Assembly (NCBI RefSeq): GCF_018069925.1 | Contig: NZ_JAGPXB010000008.1 | Coordinates: 62,001-126,000, forward strand | Direction: 5' to 3' | DNA length: 64,000 bases | Source of the DNA: Flavobacterium erciyesense | GTDB taxonomy: Bacteria > Bacteroidota > Bacteroidia > Flavobacteriales > Flavobacteriaceae | Shown here: positions 9,019 to 17,730 of the stretch, one piece after another | Layout of the letters: each line of letters starts with the position of its first letter | Position numbering within the stretch: the first letter of the stretch is position 1 | Notes under the pieces: generated by a model | The model's input: the letters and a program-made list of their open reading frames with translations, nothing else | What the model was told of the DNA's origin: nothing | The model's database searches: none | Made by a program: the position numbers and the translations under genes

Positions 9019-9393
9019 ATGAAGTTAGTTCACCGTTTTGCTTATTACTTGGTTGGTATGGTTCTCGGCCTGTTTTTTGTAGGCCTCGTTTTTAGTGGCA
9101 AGGACACACGCTGCAACTATTTCCCAAATGCCAGAGTCCTCAACGACCTTCGAAACAAACCCTTCTATTATTCTGAAAAAGCTACCAGAGTAATGCAGGA
9201 AAAATGGATTGATACAGCCGATATCAAAAATACCTTGCAATTTGGCGATGTTGATTTTGACCAAAGCAACGTTAAAAAAGAGAACGGAAAACTTTATGTT
9301 ATTGAAGGAAAAACAGTAAAAAATCAAGCCGTTACTCTAAAAATAATCAACTACAGCAACAAAGCCGTTCTCGACGAAATTATCAAAAAATAG
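9019..9393 (+). CDS. DUF4258 domain-containing membrane-anchored protein
   Basis: 124 aa. Residues 5-26 form an N-terminal transmembrane segment (YYLVGMVLGLFFVGLVF), after which a Cys and a soluble domain follow. The soluble part (YFPNARVLNDLRNKPFYYSE, then the C-terminal VIEGKTVKNQAVTLKI strands) resembles the DUF4258 family, which is of unknown function and related to small RNase-toxin-like folds. Start chosen at 9019, since the longer frame beginning at 8971 would place the promoter box inside the gene. It is probably periplasm-facing or cytoplasmic and anchored. Confidence 0.75.
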   Translation: MKLVHRFAYYLVGMVLGLFFVGLVFSGKDTRCNYFPNARVLNDLRNKPFYYSEKATRVMQEKWIDTADIKNTLQFGDVDFDQSNVKKENGKLYVIEGKTVKNQAVTLKIINYSNKAVLDEIIKK

Positions 9394-9410
9394 TCTCTTT
9401 TCGGTTTTTA

Positions 9411-9518
9411 TTCTGGCGTGCCCCTACGCAAAAGCTTCGGGTCCTGCTGTACGTTCCCGCTTTTTTGGGGCGGCTAAAAAAGCTGCCCCAAAAAGAGCTC
9501 CACTGCCATCAGTCACGC
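9411..9518 (-). repeat. Dispersed structured intergenic repeat, copy B
   Basis: Read on the minus strand: gatggcagtgg, a G/C-rich hairpin made of ggggcagc and gccgcccc around a T-run, then gcgggaacgtacagcagg, and a tail ending ggggcacgcc. It shares plan and tail with copy A. It lies between the DUF4258 gene and the stop of ung. Confidence 0.65.
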
Positions 9519-9543
9519 AAAACAGTGGTTGTTGGCGTTTTTT

Positions 9544-10239
9544 TTACCCCACATTTCCGTTCAAAACCCAATTGATAGTTTCTTTATCTTGTGATTTTAA
9601 ATAGGTATTTACTTGACTAAAATGTTTGTTTCCAAACCACTTGCCTTGATTGGCACTCAGTGGCGAAGGATGTCCGCTTTCAAGTACCAAGTGTTTGTTG
9701 CGGCCAATCAATTTTCCTTTTTTTTGCGCAAAGCCACCCCAAAGTAAAAAAACAACCCCTTGTTTATCGGCATTGATTCGCTCAATAATTGCCGTTGTAA
9801 ATTCTTGCCAAGGCAAGTGTTTGTGGCTGTTAGCGCTGTCTTTCCGCACGGTTAAAGTCGCATTGAGCAACAACACTCCTTGTTTGGCCCAAGCCAATAA
9901 ATTGCCTGATGAAGGCAACAAAATTTCGCCCAAATCATCATTTAATTCTCTAAAAATATTGCGTAACGAGGGCGGAATTGCCACACCATCGGATACAGAG
10001 AAACAAAGTCCGTTTGCCTCGCCTGCTCCATGATACGGATCTTGACCAATAATGACCACTTTTATATCCTCAAACAAACACTGGTTCAAAGCTTCAAAAA
10101 TCAATTCCTGTGGCGGATAACAAGTATGTTGCGCATATTCTTGTGCTACTGCCTCTTGCAAAGCAGCCACATACGGTTTTTTCAATTCTTCTGCTAAAAC
10201 AGCTTGCCACGAAGGGTGCAAATTGGGTATCATTTTCAT
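9544..10239 (-). CDS. ung: Uracil-DNA glycosylase
   Basis: 231 aa family-1 UDG that excises uracil from DNA. Catalytic water-activating motif GQDPYHG is present, as is the uracil-binding LLLNATLTV, and the minor-groove loop HPSPLSANQGKWFGN contains the conserved HPSPLS. The start at 10239 (MKMIPNLHPSW) is chosen because the longer frame to 10305 would include a TAnnTTTG promoter at 10254-10261. Divergent from mutS2, so two repair genes share one intergenic region. Confidence 0.95.
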   Translation of the reverse strand: MKMIPNLHPSWQAVLAEELKKPYVAALQEAVAQEYAQHTCYPPQELIFEALNQCLFEDIKVVIIGQDPYHGAGEANGLCFSVSDGVAIPPSLRNIFRELNDDLGEILLPSSGNLLAWAKQGVLLLNATLTVRKDSANSHKHLPWQEFTTAIIERINADKQGVVFLLWGGFAQKKGKLIGRNKHLVLESGHPSPLSANQGKWFGNKHFSQVNTYLKSQDKETINWVLNGNVG

Positions 10240-10253
10240 TTGTAATTTAAAAC

Positions 10254-10261
10254 CAAAGATA
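10254..10261 (-). promoter_or_regulatory. -7 promoter box for ung
   Basis: Minus strand TATCTTTG, 14 nt before the chosen ATG at 10239. No clear TTG at the -33 position. Confidence 0.5.
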
Positions 10262-10350
10262 CATTCATTTTGGTTCAGGACAGCTTTTTTGACCAACCTA
10301 AACATTATTTAATTCTTTGTGAAAATATGTTAAAAAAGGCAGTAATTGGT

Positions 10351-10358
10351 TATTTTTG
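10351..10358 (+). promoter_or_regulatory. -7 promoter box for mutS2
   Basis: TATTTTTG 23 nt before the ATG at 10382. The longer frame beginning at 10346 would start upstream of this box, so 10382 is preferred. Confidence 0.55.
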
Positions 10359-10381
10359 TGCCACAAAAGACCCAACGATAC

Positions 10382-12547
10382 ATGATATCAATTACTGAAA
10401 AAACATTACAAGATTTACAGTTTCCTGTAATTCTTGACACCATATCTACCATTTGTAACACCGAAATAGGAAAACTAAAGGCGCTAGAAATCACACCTTT
10501 TAGAGATAAAGACACTTTGATACAAGCCTTGTTGCAAACTTCAGAGTATGTTTCTTCTTTTCAAAACAACAACGCCATACCCAATCATGGGTTTGATGCC
10601 ATTACACACGAAATTAAATTTTTGGCCATTGAAGATAGTTTTCTGGAAGTAAGCAGCTTTCGAAAAATTGCAAACTTATCGGCAACGGTCAATTTCATGT
10701 TGCAATTTTTACAAAAATTCGAAGAGTATTATCCTAACCTAAACCACCGCGCCAAACAAGTCACTTTGACCAAAGACATCATTCACATGATTGACGATGT
10801 AGTCGACAAGTACGGCGAAATTAAAGACAATGCCTCACCTGATTTGCTTAACATACGGAGGAGCATGAACGCAGTCCGAGGAAAAGTCAATCAAAGTTTT
10901 GGTACTGCTCTAACCCACTACAATTCATTGGGTTATTTGGATGATATTCGCGAAAGTTTTGTTCAAAACCGACGCGTTTTAGCCGTTTTAGCTATGTATC
11001 GCCGTAAAGTGAAAGGTTCGATTATGGGAAGTTCAAAAACAGGCAGTATTGCTTATATTGAACCCGAAGCAACCTTACAATATTCGCGTGAACTAAGCAA
11101 TTTAGAATACGAAGAAAAAGAAGAAATCACCCGAATTTTAAAATTATTATCGAACCAAATTCGTCCTTTTTTACCATTATTGGTGCAATACCAAGACTTT
11201 TTAAGTGACATTGACGTTATCGCCGCAAAGGCCAAATATGCCAATAAAATCAACGGAATTCTGCCAACGATTACTGAAGAACGTCGTTTGTATTTTAGAG
11301 ATGCCTACCATCCTATTTTGTATTTGAACAACAAACAAAAAGACGAAATTACGCATCCACAAACCATAGAATTGGGGCAAGAAAATAGAATAATTGTGAT
11401 TTCAGGACCTAATGCCGGAGGAAAAACAATCTCGTTAAAAACTGTTGGTTTGCTGCAATTAATGCTACAATCTGGTATGCTAATTCCGGTGCACGAGCGC
11501 AGTGAAACTTTTTTATTCGACCGTATTTTAACTGATATTGGCGACAATCAATCGATAGAAAATCATCTGAGTACCTACAGTTACCGATTGAAAAACATGA
11601 ACTATTTTTTAAAAAAATGCAACCGCAAAACCATGTTTTTAATTGATGAGTTTGGTACAGGATCTGACCCGGAATTGGGTGGCGCTCTTGCCGAAATTTT
11701 CCTCGAAGAGTTCTACCACCGTGAAGCTTTTGGAATCATCACGACACATTATTCTAATTTGAAAATTTTGGCTAACGAATTGCCTTTTGCAACCAATGCC
11801 AACATGTTATTTGACGAAAAAACACTGGAACCCATGTACAAATTGGTTTTAGGCCAAGCCGGAAGCTCTTTTACTTTTGAAGTGGCTTTAAAAAATGGGA
11901 TTCCATTTAGCTTAATCAACAGAGCCAAAAAGAAAATTGAAGTAGGCAAAGTACGTTTTGACAAAACCATTGCTACTTTGCAAAAAGAGCGTTCAAAACT
12001 CGAAAAAACATCGCAAACCCTCAAAGAAGAAGAGTCTAGAGCGCGTGAAGAGGGCAAAAAAATGGAGACCATCAATGTCAAAATCAAACAAAAACTAGAG
12101 AGTTATCAAGAGTTGTATGATAGCAATCAAAAGACGATTTACATTGGTCAAAAAATTGAAGACATCTCTGAGAAATATTTCAACAACAAGAACAAAAAAG
12201 AACTCATAGGCGAATTTTTGAAAATCATTGAAATAGAAAATTCAAAACGTAAAAAAGCAACTGCCAAAGAAAGCAAAGCCCAACTCGAGAAAAAGAAAGA
12301 GATTATTGAGGAAGTAACTGTTCAGGTAGAAGAAATTCGAAAAGAAAAGAAAGAGAAAAAACAAAAAGTGGTGGTTGAAAAACCAAAACCGATTTTAAAA
12401 ATTGGCGATCGCGTACGCATGTTTGACGGTAAAGCTGTGGGAACAATTGACAGTATCGAAAAAAACAAAGCCACAGTAAACTATGGTGTATTTACCTCGA
12501 AAGCGAGCCTCGAAGTTTTGGAATTGGTAGAAGCTGTGAAAAAATAA
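10382..12547 (+). CDS. mutS2: MutS2-type ATPase without Smr domain
   Basis: 721 aa. The core and ATPase domains are MutS2-like: Walker A GPNAGGKTIS near residue 343, Walker B region MFLIDEFGTGSDPE near 420, and THYSNLK near 460. A long charged coiled coil follows (about 530-660). The protein ends with a KOW-like segment, IGDRVRMFDGKAVGTIDSI. The C-terminal Smr nuclease domain of Bacillus or Thermus MutS2 (about 780 aa) is absent. Known roles of MutS2 are suppression of homologous recombination and, in Bacillus, rescue of collided ribosomes. Without Smr, cleavage activity would have to reside elsewhere. Confidence 0.9.
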   Translation: MISITEKTLQDLQFPVILDTISTICNTEIGKLKALEITPFRDKDTLIQALLQTSEYVSSFQNNNAIPNHGFDAITHEIKFLAIEDSFLEVSSFRKIANLSATVNFMLQFLQKFEEYYPNLNHRAKQVTLTKDIIHMIDDVVDKYGEIKDNASPDLLNIRRSMNAVRGKVNQSFGTALTHYNSLGYLDDIRESFVQNRRVLAVLAMYRRKVKGSIMGSSKTGSIAYIEPEATLQYSRELSNLEYEEKEEITRILKLLSNQIRPFLPLLVQYQDFLSDIDVIAAKAKYANKINGILPTITEERRLYFRDAYHPILYLNNKQKDEITHPQTIELGQENRIIVISGPNAGGKTISLKTVGLLQLMLQSGMLIPVHERSETFLFDRILTDIGDNQSIENHLSTYSYRLKNMNYFLKKCNRKTMFLIDEFGTGSDPELGGALAEIFLEEFYHREAFGIITTHYSNLKILANELPFATNANMLFDEKTLEPMYKLVLGQAGSSFTFEVALKNGIPFSLINRAKKKIEVGKVRFDKTIATLQKERSKLEKTSQTLKEEESRAREEGKKMETINVKIKQKLESYQELYDSNQKTIYIGQKIEDISEKYFNNKNKKELIGEFLKIIEIENSKRKKATAKESKAQLEKKKEIIEEVTVQVEEIRKEKKEKKQKVVVEKPKPILKIGDRVRMFDGKAVGTIDSIEKNKATVNYGVFTSKASLEVLELVEAVKK

Positions 12548-12591
12548 ATACTTTTTTGAATTTTTCTGATAAAAATAAAAATTCACATAAT

Positions 12592-12599
12592 TAGTTTTG
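12592..12599 (+). promoter_or_regulatory. Possible -7 box for the DCC-family gene
   Basis: TAGTTTTG, 12 nt before the ATG at 12612. It would give a very short leader. No good TTG upstream. Confidence 0.4.
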
Positions 12600-12611
12600 A
12601 CAAAAGACAAG

Positions 12612-13028
12612 ATGCAAAATTTACCAAAAGACAAAAAGATAATCATTTTTGATGGCGTATGTAATTTGTGCGATGCAAGTGTGCAAAAAATAATAAAACA
12701 CGACTCCAAAGATGTTTTTCGCTTTGTAGCCTCGCAGTCAACCTTAGGACAGGAAATCATTAATTATTTAGGAATCGACACTACAAAAACCGACAGTATC
12801 ATTTTATATCAGCCCGGTGTAGCTTATTATTACAAAGCTGAGGCTGCGTTTGAAATCGCGAAAGATCTTGGTGGCATTTTTGTTTTTGGACCACTTATTA
12901 GTTGGTTGCCTAATACTATTTTAAATTCAGTTTACGATTATGTAGCTAGTAATCGCTATAAATGGTATGGTAAGAAAGAGGCTTGCATGGTTCCTTCAAA
13001 AGAAATTTTGAATAAATTTTTAGTATAA
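12612..13028 (+). CDS. DCC-family thiol-disulfide oxidoreductase-like protein (DUF393)
   Basis: 138 aa. The N-terminus carries FDGVCNLCDASV, the DxxCxxC signature (D-G-V-C-N-L-C) that names the DCC family. The rest has a thioredoxin-like pattern, with FRFVASQSTLGQEI and the membrane-facing GPLISWLPNTILNSVYDYVA helix. A redox role is inferred from the CxxC motif; the substrate is unknown. The ATG at 12612 is preferred to an in-frame TTG at 12597. It converges with ettA across a shared hairpin terminator. Confidence 0.8.
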   Translation: MQNLPKDKKIIIFDGVCNLCDASVQKIIKHDSKDVFRFVASQSTLGQEIINYLGIDTTKTDSIILYQPGVAYYYKAEAAFEIAKDLGGIFVFGPLISWLPNTILNSVYDYVASNRYKWYGKKEACMVPSKEILNKFLV

Positions 13029-13049
13029 AGTCTTGCTGTAATTACAAAC

Positions 13050-13083
13050 AAAAAAAAGGATAATCGATTGGATTATCCTTTTG
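13050..13083. terminator. Bidirectional terminator between DCC gene and ettA
   Basis: Perfect 8-bp stem GGATAATC (13058-13065) and GATTATCC (13071-13078), flanked by an A-run on the left and T-rich sequence on the right. It serves both convergent genes. Confidence 0.8.
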
Positions 13084-13102
13084 TGTTTAGTAAAATCAAT
13101 TC

Positions 13103-14797
13103 TTAACTACGAATCAATTTTCTGTATTTCAATCGTTTTGGAGTTAAATCACCACCTAAACGCTTCTTTTTGTTTTCTTCGTATTCAGAGAAACCACCTT
13201 CAAAGTAATACACTTCTGAATCTCCTTCAAAAGCTAAGATGTGTGTACAAATACGGTCTAAAAACCATCTGTCGTGTGAAATCACCACTGCACAACCTGC
13301 AAATTTCTCTAAACCTTCCTCCAATGCACGAAGTGTATTTACATCCAAATCGTTCGTAGGCTCATCTAATAACAGAACGTTACCTTCTTCTTTTAAAGTC
13401 ATAGCTAAGTGCAAACGGTTGCGTTCTCCACCTGAAAGCATCGAAACTTTTTTGTTTTGCTCACCGCCTCCAAAGTTAAAACGAGAAAGATAAGCTCTTG
13501 AATTTACTTGCTTTCCTCCCATCATAATTAATTCCTGTCCGTCAGCAAAATTTTCCCAAATTGATTTATTTGGATCGATGTTAGAGTGCGATTGGTCAAC
13601 ATAAGCAATTTTTACCGTCTCTCCTACTGAGAATGATCCGCTATCTGTTTCTTGCTCGCCCATTATCATTTTGAAAATTGTAGATTTACCCGCACCATTT
13701 GGCCCAATAATTCCAACAATTCCTGCTTGTGGCAGAGTGAAATTCAAGTTGTCGTACAGTAGTTTTTCACCAAACGCTTTTGCTACATTTTTTGCTTCGA
13801 TAACATTTGTTCCTAAACGCGGCCCGTTCGGGATATAAATTTCTAGATTTTCATCTAGTTGTTTTTGATCTTCGTTCAGCAACTTATCATAGTTTTGCAA
13901 ACGCGCTTTTTGTTTGGTTTGACGCCCTTTTGCACCTTGACGAACCCAGTCTAACTCACGCTCCAAGTTTTTTCTACGTTTAGAAGCTACTTTTTCTTCT
14001 AATGCCATTCTGCTTGACTTTTGATCCAACCAAGACGAATAATTTCCTTTCCAAGGAATACCTTCACCACGATCTAATTCTAAAATCCAACCCGCTACAT
14101 TATCCAAGAAATAACGATCATGCGTTACTGCAATTACAGTACCTGCGTATTGTGCCAAATGCTGCTCTAACCATAAAACCGACTCCGCATCTAAGTGGTT
14201 GGTTGGCTCATCAAGTAACAAAACATCCGGTTGTTGCAGCAACAAACGACAAAGTGCTACACGACGACGCTCTCCACCAGAAAGATTTTTAATTGGCGTA
14301 TCTCCCTCAGGTGTGCGTAAGGCATCCATAGCGATTTCTAGTTTGGTATCGATTTCCCAAGCACCTAAAGCATCAATTTTATCTTGTAATGCCGCTTGAC
14401 GATCCATCAATTTATCCATTTTATCTGGATCAGAATAGTTTTCTTCTAAGCCAAACAAATCGTTGATTTTGTTATATTCTTCAAGTACAGCCATCGTTTC
14501 AGCAGCACCTTCACGCACAATTTCGATAACTGTTTTTGTCTCATCCAAAATTGGTTCTTGCTCTAAATAGCCAACTGTGTAGCCTGGAGCAAAAACAACA
14601 TCGCCTTGGTAGTTTTTATCAACTCCTGCGATAATTTTTAATAAAGATGATTTTCCAGATCCGTTCAAACCTAAAATACCAATTTTAGCTCCATAAAAGA
14701 AACTTAAATAAATATTCTTAAGTACTGGTTTATCAGCTCCTTGGTAGGTTTTACTCAATTTTGACATTGAGAATATAACTTTCTTATCGTCTGCCAT
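13103..14797 (-). CDS. ettA: ABC-F ATPase, energy-dependent translational throttle protein EttA
   Basis: 564 aa, two tandem ABC ATPase domains without membrane segments. First domain: Walker A GLNGSGKSSLL near residue 43, signature LSGGERRRVALCRLLL, Walker B LLLDEPTNHLD. Second domain: GPNGAGKSTIF, LSGGERNRLHLAMTL, LLLDEPTNDLD. The interdomain linker with the arm is present. Length and the tail match EttA closely. EttA binds the ribosomal E site and gates entry into elongation according to the ATP/ADP ratio. It is probably followed in the genome by unrelated genes, since it has its own terminator. Confidence 0.92.
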   Translation of the reverse strand: MADDKKVIFSMSKLSKTYQGADKPVLKNIYLSFFYGAKIGILGLNGSGKSSLLKIIAGVDKNYQGDVVFAPGYTVGYLEQEPILDETKTVIEIVREGAAETMAVLEEYNKINDLFGLEENYSDPDKMDKLMDRQAALQDKIDALGAWEIDTKLEIAMDALRTPEGDTPIKNLSGGERRRVALCRLLLQQPDVLLLDEPTNHLDAESVLWLEQHLAQYAGTVIAVTHDRYFLDNVAGWILELDRGEGIPWKGNYSSWLDQKSSRMALEEKVASKRRKNLERELDWVRQGAKGRQTKQKARLQNYDKLLNEDQKQLDENLEIYIPNGPRLGTNVIEAKNVAKAFGEKLLYDNLNFTLPQAGIVGIIGPNGAGKSTIFKMIMGEQETDSGSFSVGETVKIAYVDQSHSNIDPNKSIWENFADGQELIMMGGKQVNSRAYLSRFNFGGGEQNKKVSMLSGGERNRLHLAMTLKEEGNVLLLDEPTNDLDVNTLRALEEGLEKFAGCAVVISHDRWFLDRICTHILAFEGDSEVYYFEGGFSEYEENKKKRLGGDLTPKRLKYRKLIRS

Positions 14798-14847
14798 GAT
14801 TTATCTTTTTTTTAATGTATTTTTTCTAATTTTTAATTAAATGTAGT

Positions 14848-15030
14848 TTACAAACGTCCTTTTAAAGAACTAAATACCCAAGCGTTAGCAAAAAAACCAA
14901 CTCCTACAGCAGCAAAGCCCCAGCCAGCGACATCATCATAACGAAAAGCTCCTAGTGCAATAAGCAAAAGCCCCATTAATATCATAATTAAAGTAGCCCA
15001 ACCTAAAATTGTATTTTTATTCATTCCCAT
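14848..15030 (-). CDS. Small integral membrane protein (CAL67264-like)
   Basis: 60 aa with two membrane segments, about residues 8-28 (ILGWATLIMILMGLLLIALGA) and 36-54 (AGWGFAAVGVGFFANAW), separated by a short acidic FRYDDV loop. This matches a small membrane protein family I recall as conserved across Flavobacteria; function unknown. Two ATGs lie two codons apart; either could be used. It sits between holA and ettA on the same strand. Confidence 0.75.
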   Translation of the reverse strand: MGMNKNTILGWATLIMILMGLLLIALGAFRYDDVAGWGFAAVGVGFFANAWVFSSLKGRL

Positions 15031-15097
15031 ATTTGTGGTGTTACATTTTTGAAATCCTGTTACTCATAACGGGCTACAAATATCGTTCTTTTGAGTT

Positions 15098-16102
15098 TTA
15101 ATTGAAAATTTTATAAAGCATTTCTCGTAGTAAATCAGATTGCGACATTTGATTAGCGCCTACTCCTTTGCTCTTGACATCAATTTCGCGCAAAGCGCCC
15201 ACGATTTGGCTTACTTTTTTCATGGGATAATTTTTTAAGGCTAAATCGTATTCCTTCATAAAAAATGGATTTATACCAAGTACAGCTGCCACATTTTTCG
15301 GGTTTTTGTCCTTTAAACCGTGGTATTTTAAAAGCTGTATGAAAAATCCAAAAACCAAACTAGTAGTTACCACCATTGGATTGTCTTTTGGATTTTGGGC
15401 AAAATTGGCTGCAATTTTGTATGCTTTGAGTTGATTGCGTTCCCCCAAAGCTTTTCGCAATTCAAAAACATTATAATCTTTACTAAAACCAATATTCTCC
15501 TCAATGTCTTGTGGCATTATAGTGCTTCCTGGTGGTAGAATTATTTGTAGTTTTTCGAGTTCATTATTTATTTTACTCAAGTCGGTTCCCAAAAACTCAA
15601 CAAGCATAGCATTAGCTTTAGGGTCGATACCATATTTTTTACCTGACAAAACGCGTTTAATCCAATCGCCTACTTGGTTTTCATACAATTTTTTACTTTC
15701 GAAAACCAACCCGTTTTTAGCCAATAATTTAGTTACCTTTTTTCGTTTGTCTAAAGTTTTATATTTGTAACACATCACTAAAACCGTGCTTGACATGGGG
15801 TTATCGGCATAGTTTTCCAATTTTTCAATGTTACGCGACAAGTCTTGGGCTTCCTTGACAATAATCACTTGACGATCTGCCATCATAGGGTAACGTTTGG
15901 CTGCAGACACAATATCATCAATTGTTACGTCGCGACCATATAAAACCGTTTGATTGAATCCTTTTTCCTCTTCTGTTAAGACTTTTTGCTCAATAAAATC
16001 AGAGAGTTTGTCAATATAATAAGGTTCTTCACCCATTAAAAAATAAATAGGTTTGATAACTCCATTTTTAATATCGGTGACAATTTTTACAACTTCGTCC
16101 AT
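15098..16102 (-). CDS. holA: DNA polymerase III subunit delta
   Basis: 334 aa. The delta subunit is the wrench of the clamp loader that opens the beta sliding clamp. The N-terminal IKPIYFLMGEEPYYIDKLSDFI is the hallmark of HolA, followed by PMMADRQVIIVKEAQDL and the C-terminal helical collar. Start at 16102 is chosen because a TAnnTTTG box at 16120-16127 lies just upstream, inside the longer frame. Divergent from the HsdR_N-like gene at 16197. Confidence 0.92.
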   Translation of the reverse strand: MDEVVKIVTDIKNGVIKPIYFLMGEEPYYIDKLSDFIEQKVLTEEEKGFNQTVLYGRDVTIDDIVSAAKRYPMMADRQVIIVKEAQDLSRNIEKLENYADNPMSSTVLVMCYKYKTLDKRKKVTKLLAKNGLVFESKKLYENQVGDWIKRVLSGKKYGIDPKANAMLVEFLGTDLSKINNELEKLQIILPPGSTIMPQDIEENIGFSKDYNVFELRKALGERNQLKAYKIAANFAQNPKDNPMVVTTSLVFGFFIQLLKYHGLKDKNPKNVAAVLGINPFFMKEYDLALKNYPMKKVSQIVGALREIDVKSKGVGANQMSQSDLLREMLYKIFN

Positions 16103-16119
16103 AAAATGTGGTGTTTTAG

Positions 16120-16127
16120 CAAAAGTA
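16120..16127 (-). promoter_or_regulatory. -7 promoter box for holA
   Basis: Minus strand TACTTTTG, 17 nt before the holA ATG. No clear TTG element. Confidence 0.55.
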
Positions 16128-16184
16128 TGGAGCGAAATAAAAAGCATTCCTGCTATTTTACGCCACCACTTTAAACTAAATACT

Positions 16185-16192
16185 TATTTTTG
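16185..16192 (+). promoter_or_regulatory. -7 promoter box for the HsdR_N-like gene
   Basis: TATTTTTG ends only 4 nt before the ATG at 16197. If used, transcription would begin at or next to the start codon, giving a leaderless mRNA. Confidence 0.5.
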
Positions 16193-16196
16193 CCGC

Positions 16197-16652
16197 ATGC
16201 AGCAATTACAATTTTCTTCTTTTCAATTTCGTTTCAAAAATAGCGAAAATAAAACAGCAATTTTTGATGTTATTCGTAAAAAATTCATCATTCTTACACC
16301 TGAAGAATGGGTCAGACAGCATGTCATTCACTTTTTGATAGAAGAAAAAAAATATCCAAAATCACTCATCAATGTTGAGAAAGTACTTCAAGTGAATGGC
16401 TTGCGCAAAAGATATGATGTGGTTGTTTACTTAGCAGACGGCAGTATCTATGTACTAATTGAATGTAAGGCTCCCGAAATAAAAATTTCGCAAGCCACTT
16501 TCGATCAAATTGCACAGTACAATATGACCTTGCAAGCACAATATTTAATGGTGACTAATGGTTTGAATCACTATTTTTGCCAAATGGATTTTCTAGAAGA
16601 AAAATACCAATTTTTGAGAGACTTACCCGATTATCCAAACGTTACCATTTAA
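16197..16652 (+). CDS. HsdR N-terminal-like, PD-(D/E)XK nuclease-fold protein
   Basis: 151 aa. Only the nuclease-like part of type I restriction R subunits is present; no helicase or methylase gene is nearby. The PD-(D/E)XK core is visible as KRYDVVVY (D74) followed by VLIECKAP (E89, K91). The segment TPEEWVRQHVIHFLI supplies the N-terminal helix with a conserved Glu. Start at 16197 follows the promoter box and avoids overlap with holA. It is followed after 9 nt by a glycosyltransferase gene, likely co-transcribed. I infer a house-keeping nucleic-acid role because of its holA neighbour, but function is unknown. Confidence 0.8.
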   Translation: MQQLQFSSFQFRFKNSENKTAIFDVIRKKFIILTPEEWVRQHVIHFLIEEKKYPKSLINVEKVLQVNGLRKRYDVVVYLADGSIYVLIECKAPEIKISQATFDQIAQYNMTLQAQYLMVTNGLNHYFCQMDFLEEKYQFLRDLPDYPNVTI

Positions 16653-16661
16653 AATCTAAAA

Positions 16662-17648
16662 ATGAAAATAGCCGTTGTTATATTAAATTGGAATGGAGTT
16701 CAATTGCTCGAAAAGTTTTTGCCATCAGTGGTTCAATATTCTCCTGAAGCAGAGATTTACGTCGCCGATAATGCCTCTACTGATGCATCAATAGCTTTTG
16801 TAAAAGCCCACTTCCCTGCTGTTCAAATCATTCAAAATAATGGAAATTATGGTTTTGCAAAAGGATACAACGAAGCTTTAAAAAATCTACAAGCAGATGT
16901 GTATGCTTTAGTAAACTCTGATATTGAGGTAACACCAAATTGGTTAACCCCAATTGTAAAAACATTTCAAGAAGAACGCTCAACAGCAATCATACAGCCA
17001 AAAATTTTAGATTACAAACAAAAGCAACTATTTGAATATGCGGGTGCAGCCGGCGGATTTATTGACAAATATGGGTATCCGTATTGTCGCGGCCGCATCT
17101 TCGATACGATCGAAAAAGATAATGGACAGTACAACGACAAACGAACTATTTTTTGGGCATCGGGCGCTTGCTTTTTTATTCGCACCTCCGTGTACCATGA
17201 GTTGAAAGGTTTTGATGATGATTTTTTTGCACATCAAGAAGAAATTGATTTGTGTTGGCGTGCCAATAATAAAGGTTATCAAATAAAATATGTACACGAA
17301 AGTACCGTTTTTCATGTTGGCGGAGCAACATTGCAGCAAGGCAATCCCATGAAAACCTATTTGAATTTCAGAAACTCCTTGTTTATGTTGACCAAAAATT
17401 TACCAAGAAAAAAATTGTTTCCAATTCTTTTTACAAGAATGGTTTTAGATGGACTTGCCGGAATACAATTTTTAACACAAGGAAAAGTGAAACATTTCTG
17501 GGCAATATTAAGAGCGCATTTTTCTTTTTATCAGGGATTTAGAAAGCATTATAAAAAACGGGATATGGTGCAAATGGCACAGTATTTCCACATAAAAAGT
17601 ATAGTTTATCAATACTTCATTAAAGCTGGCAAGGTCTTTGAGCAATAA
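16662..17648 (+). CDS. Family 2 glycosyltransferase
   Basis: 328 aa GT-A fold transferase, probably acting on lipopolysaccharide or another surface glycan at the inner membrane. Opening strand IAVVILNWNGVQLLEKFL, then VADNASTDASI near residue 35, the DxD-like LVNSDIEVTP near 87, and the catalytic loop FDDDFFAHQEEIDLCWRAN near 185 with ED-type acidic residues. The C-terminal third is basic with amphipathic helices typical of membrane-associated GT2 proteins. Starts 9 nt after the HsdR_N-like gene. Confidence 0.88.
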   Translation: MKIAVVILNWNGVQLLEKFLPSVVQYSPEAEIYVADNASTDASIAFVKAHFPAVQIIQNNGNYGFAKGYNEALKNLQADVYALVNSDIEVTPNWLTPIVKTFQEERSTAIIQPKILDYKQKQLFEYAGAAGGFIDKYGYPYCRGRIFDTIEKDNGQYNDKRTIFWASGACFFIRTSVYHELKGFDDDFFAHQEEIDLCWRANNKGYQIKYVHESTVFHVGGATLQQGNPMKTYLNFRNSLFMLTKNLPRKKLFPILFTRMVLDGLAGIQFLTQGKVKHFWAILRAHFSFYQGFRKHYKKRDMVQMAQYFHIKSIVYQYFIKAGKVFEQ

Positions 17649-17665
17649 GTTTTAACAATTAATTG

Positions 17666-17673
17666 TACTTTTG
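17666..17673 (+). promoter_or_regulatory. -7 promoter box for the OmpA lipoprotein gene
   Basis: TACTTTTG, 57 nt before the ATG at 17731. It fits TAnnTTTG; a -33 element is not clear. Confidence 0.55.
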
Positions 17674-17730
17674 TAGACTGTTTAATTAACACTTTAAACC
17701 TATTTTTGTAAAACAACAAAATAATTATTT

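Noticed and set aside
16103..16196. Extended starts for holA and the HsdR_N gene that would overlap each other
   Set aside because: Divergent promoter boxes at 16120-16127 and 16185-16192 fall within the extensions.
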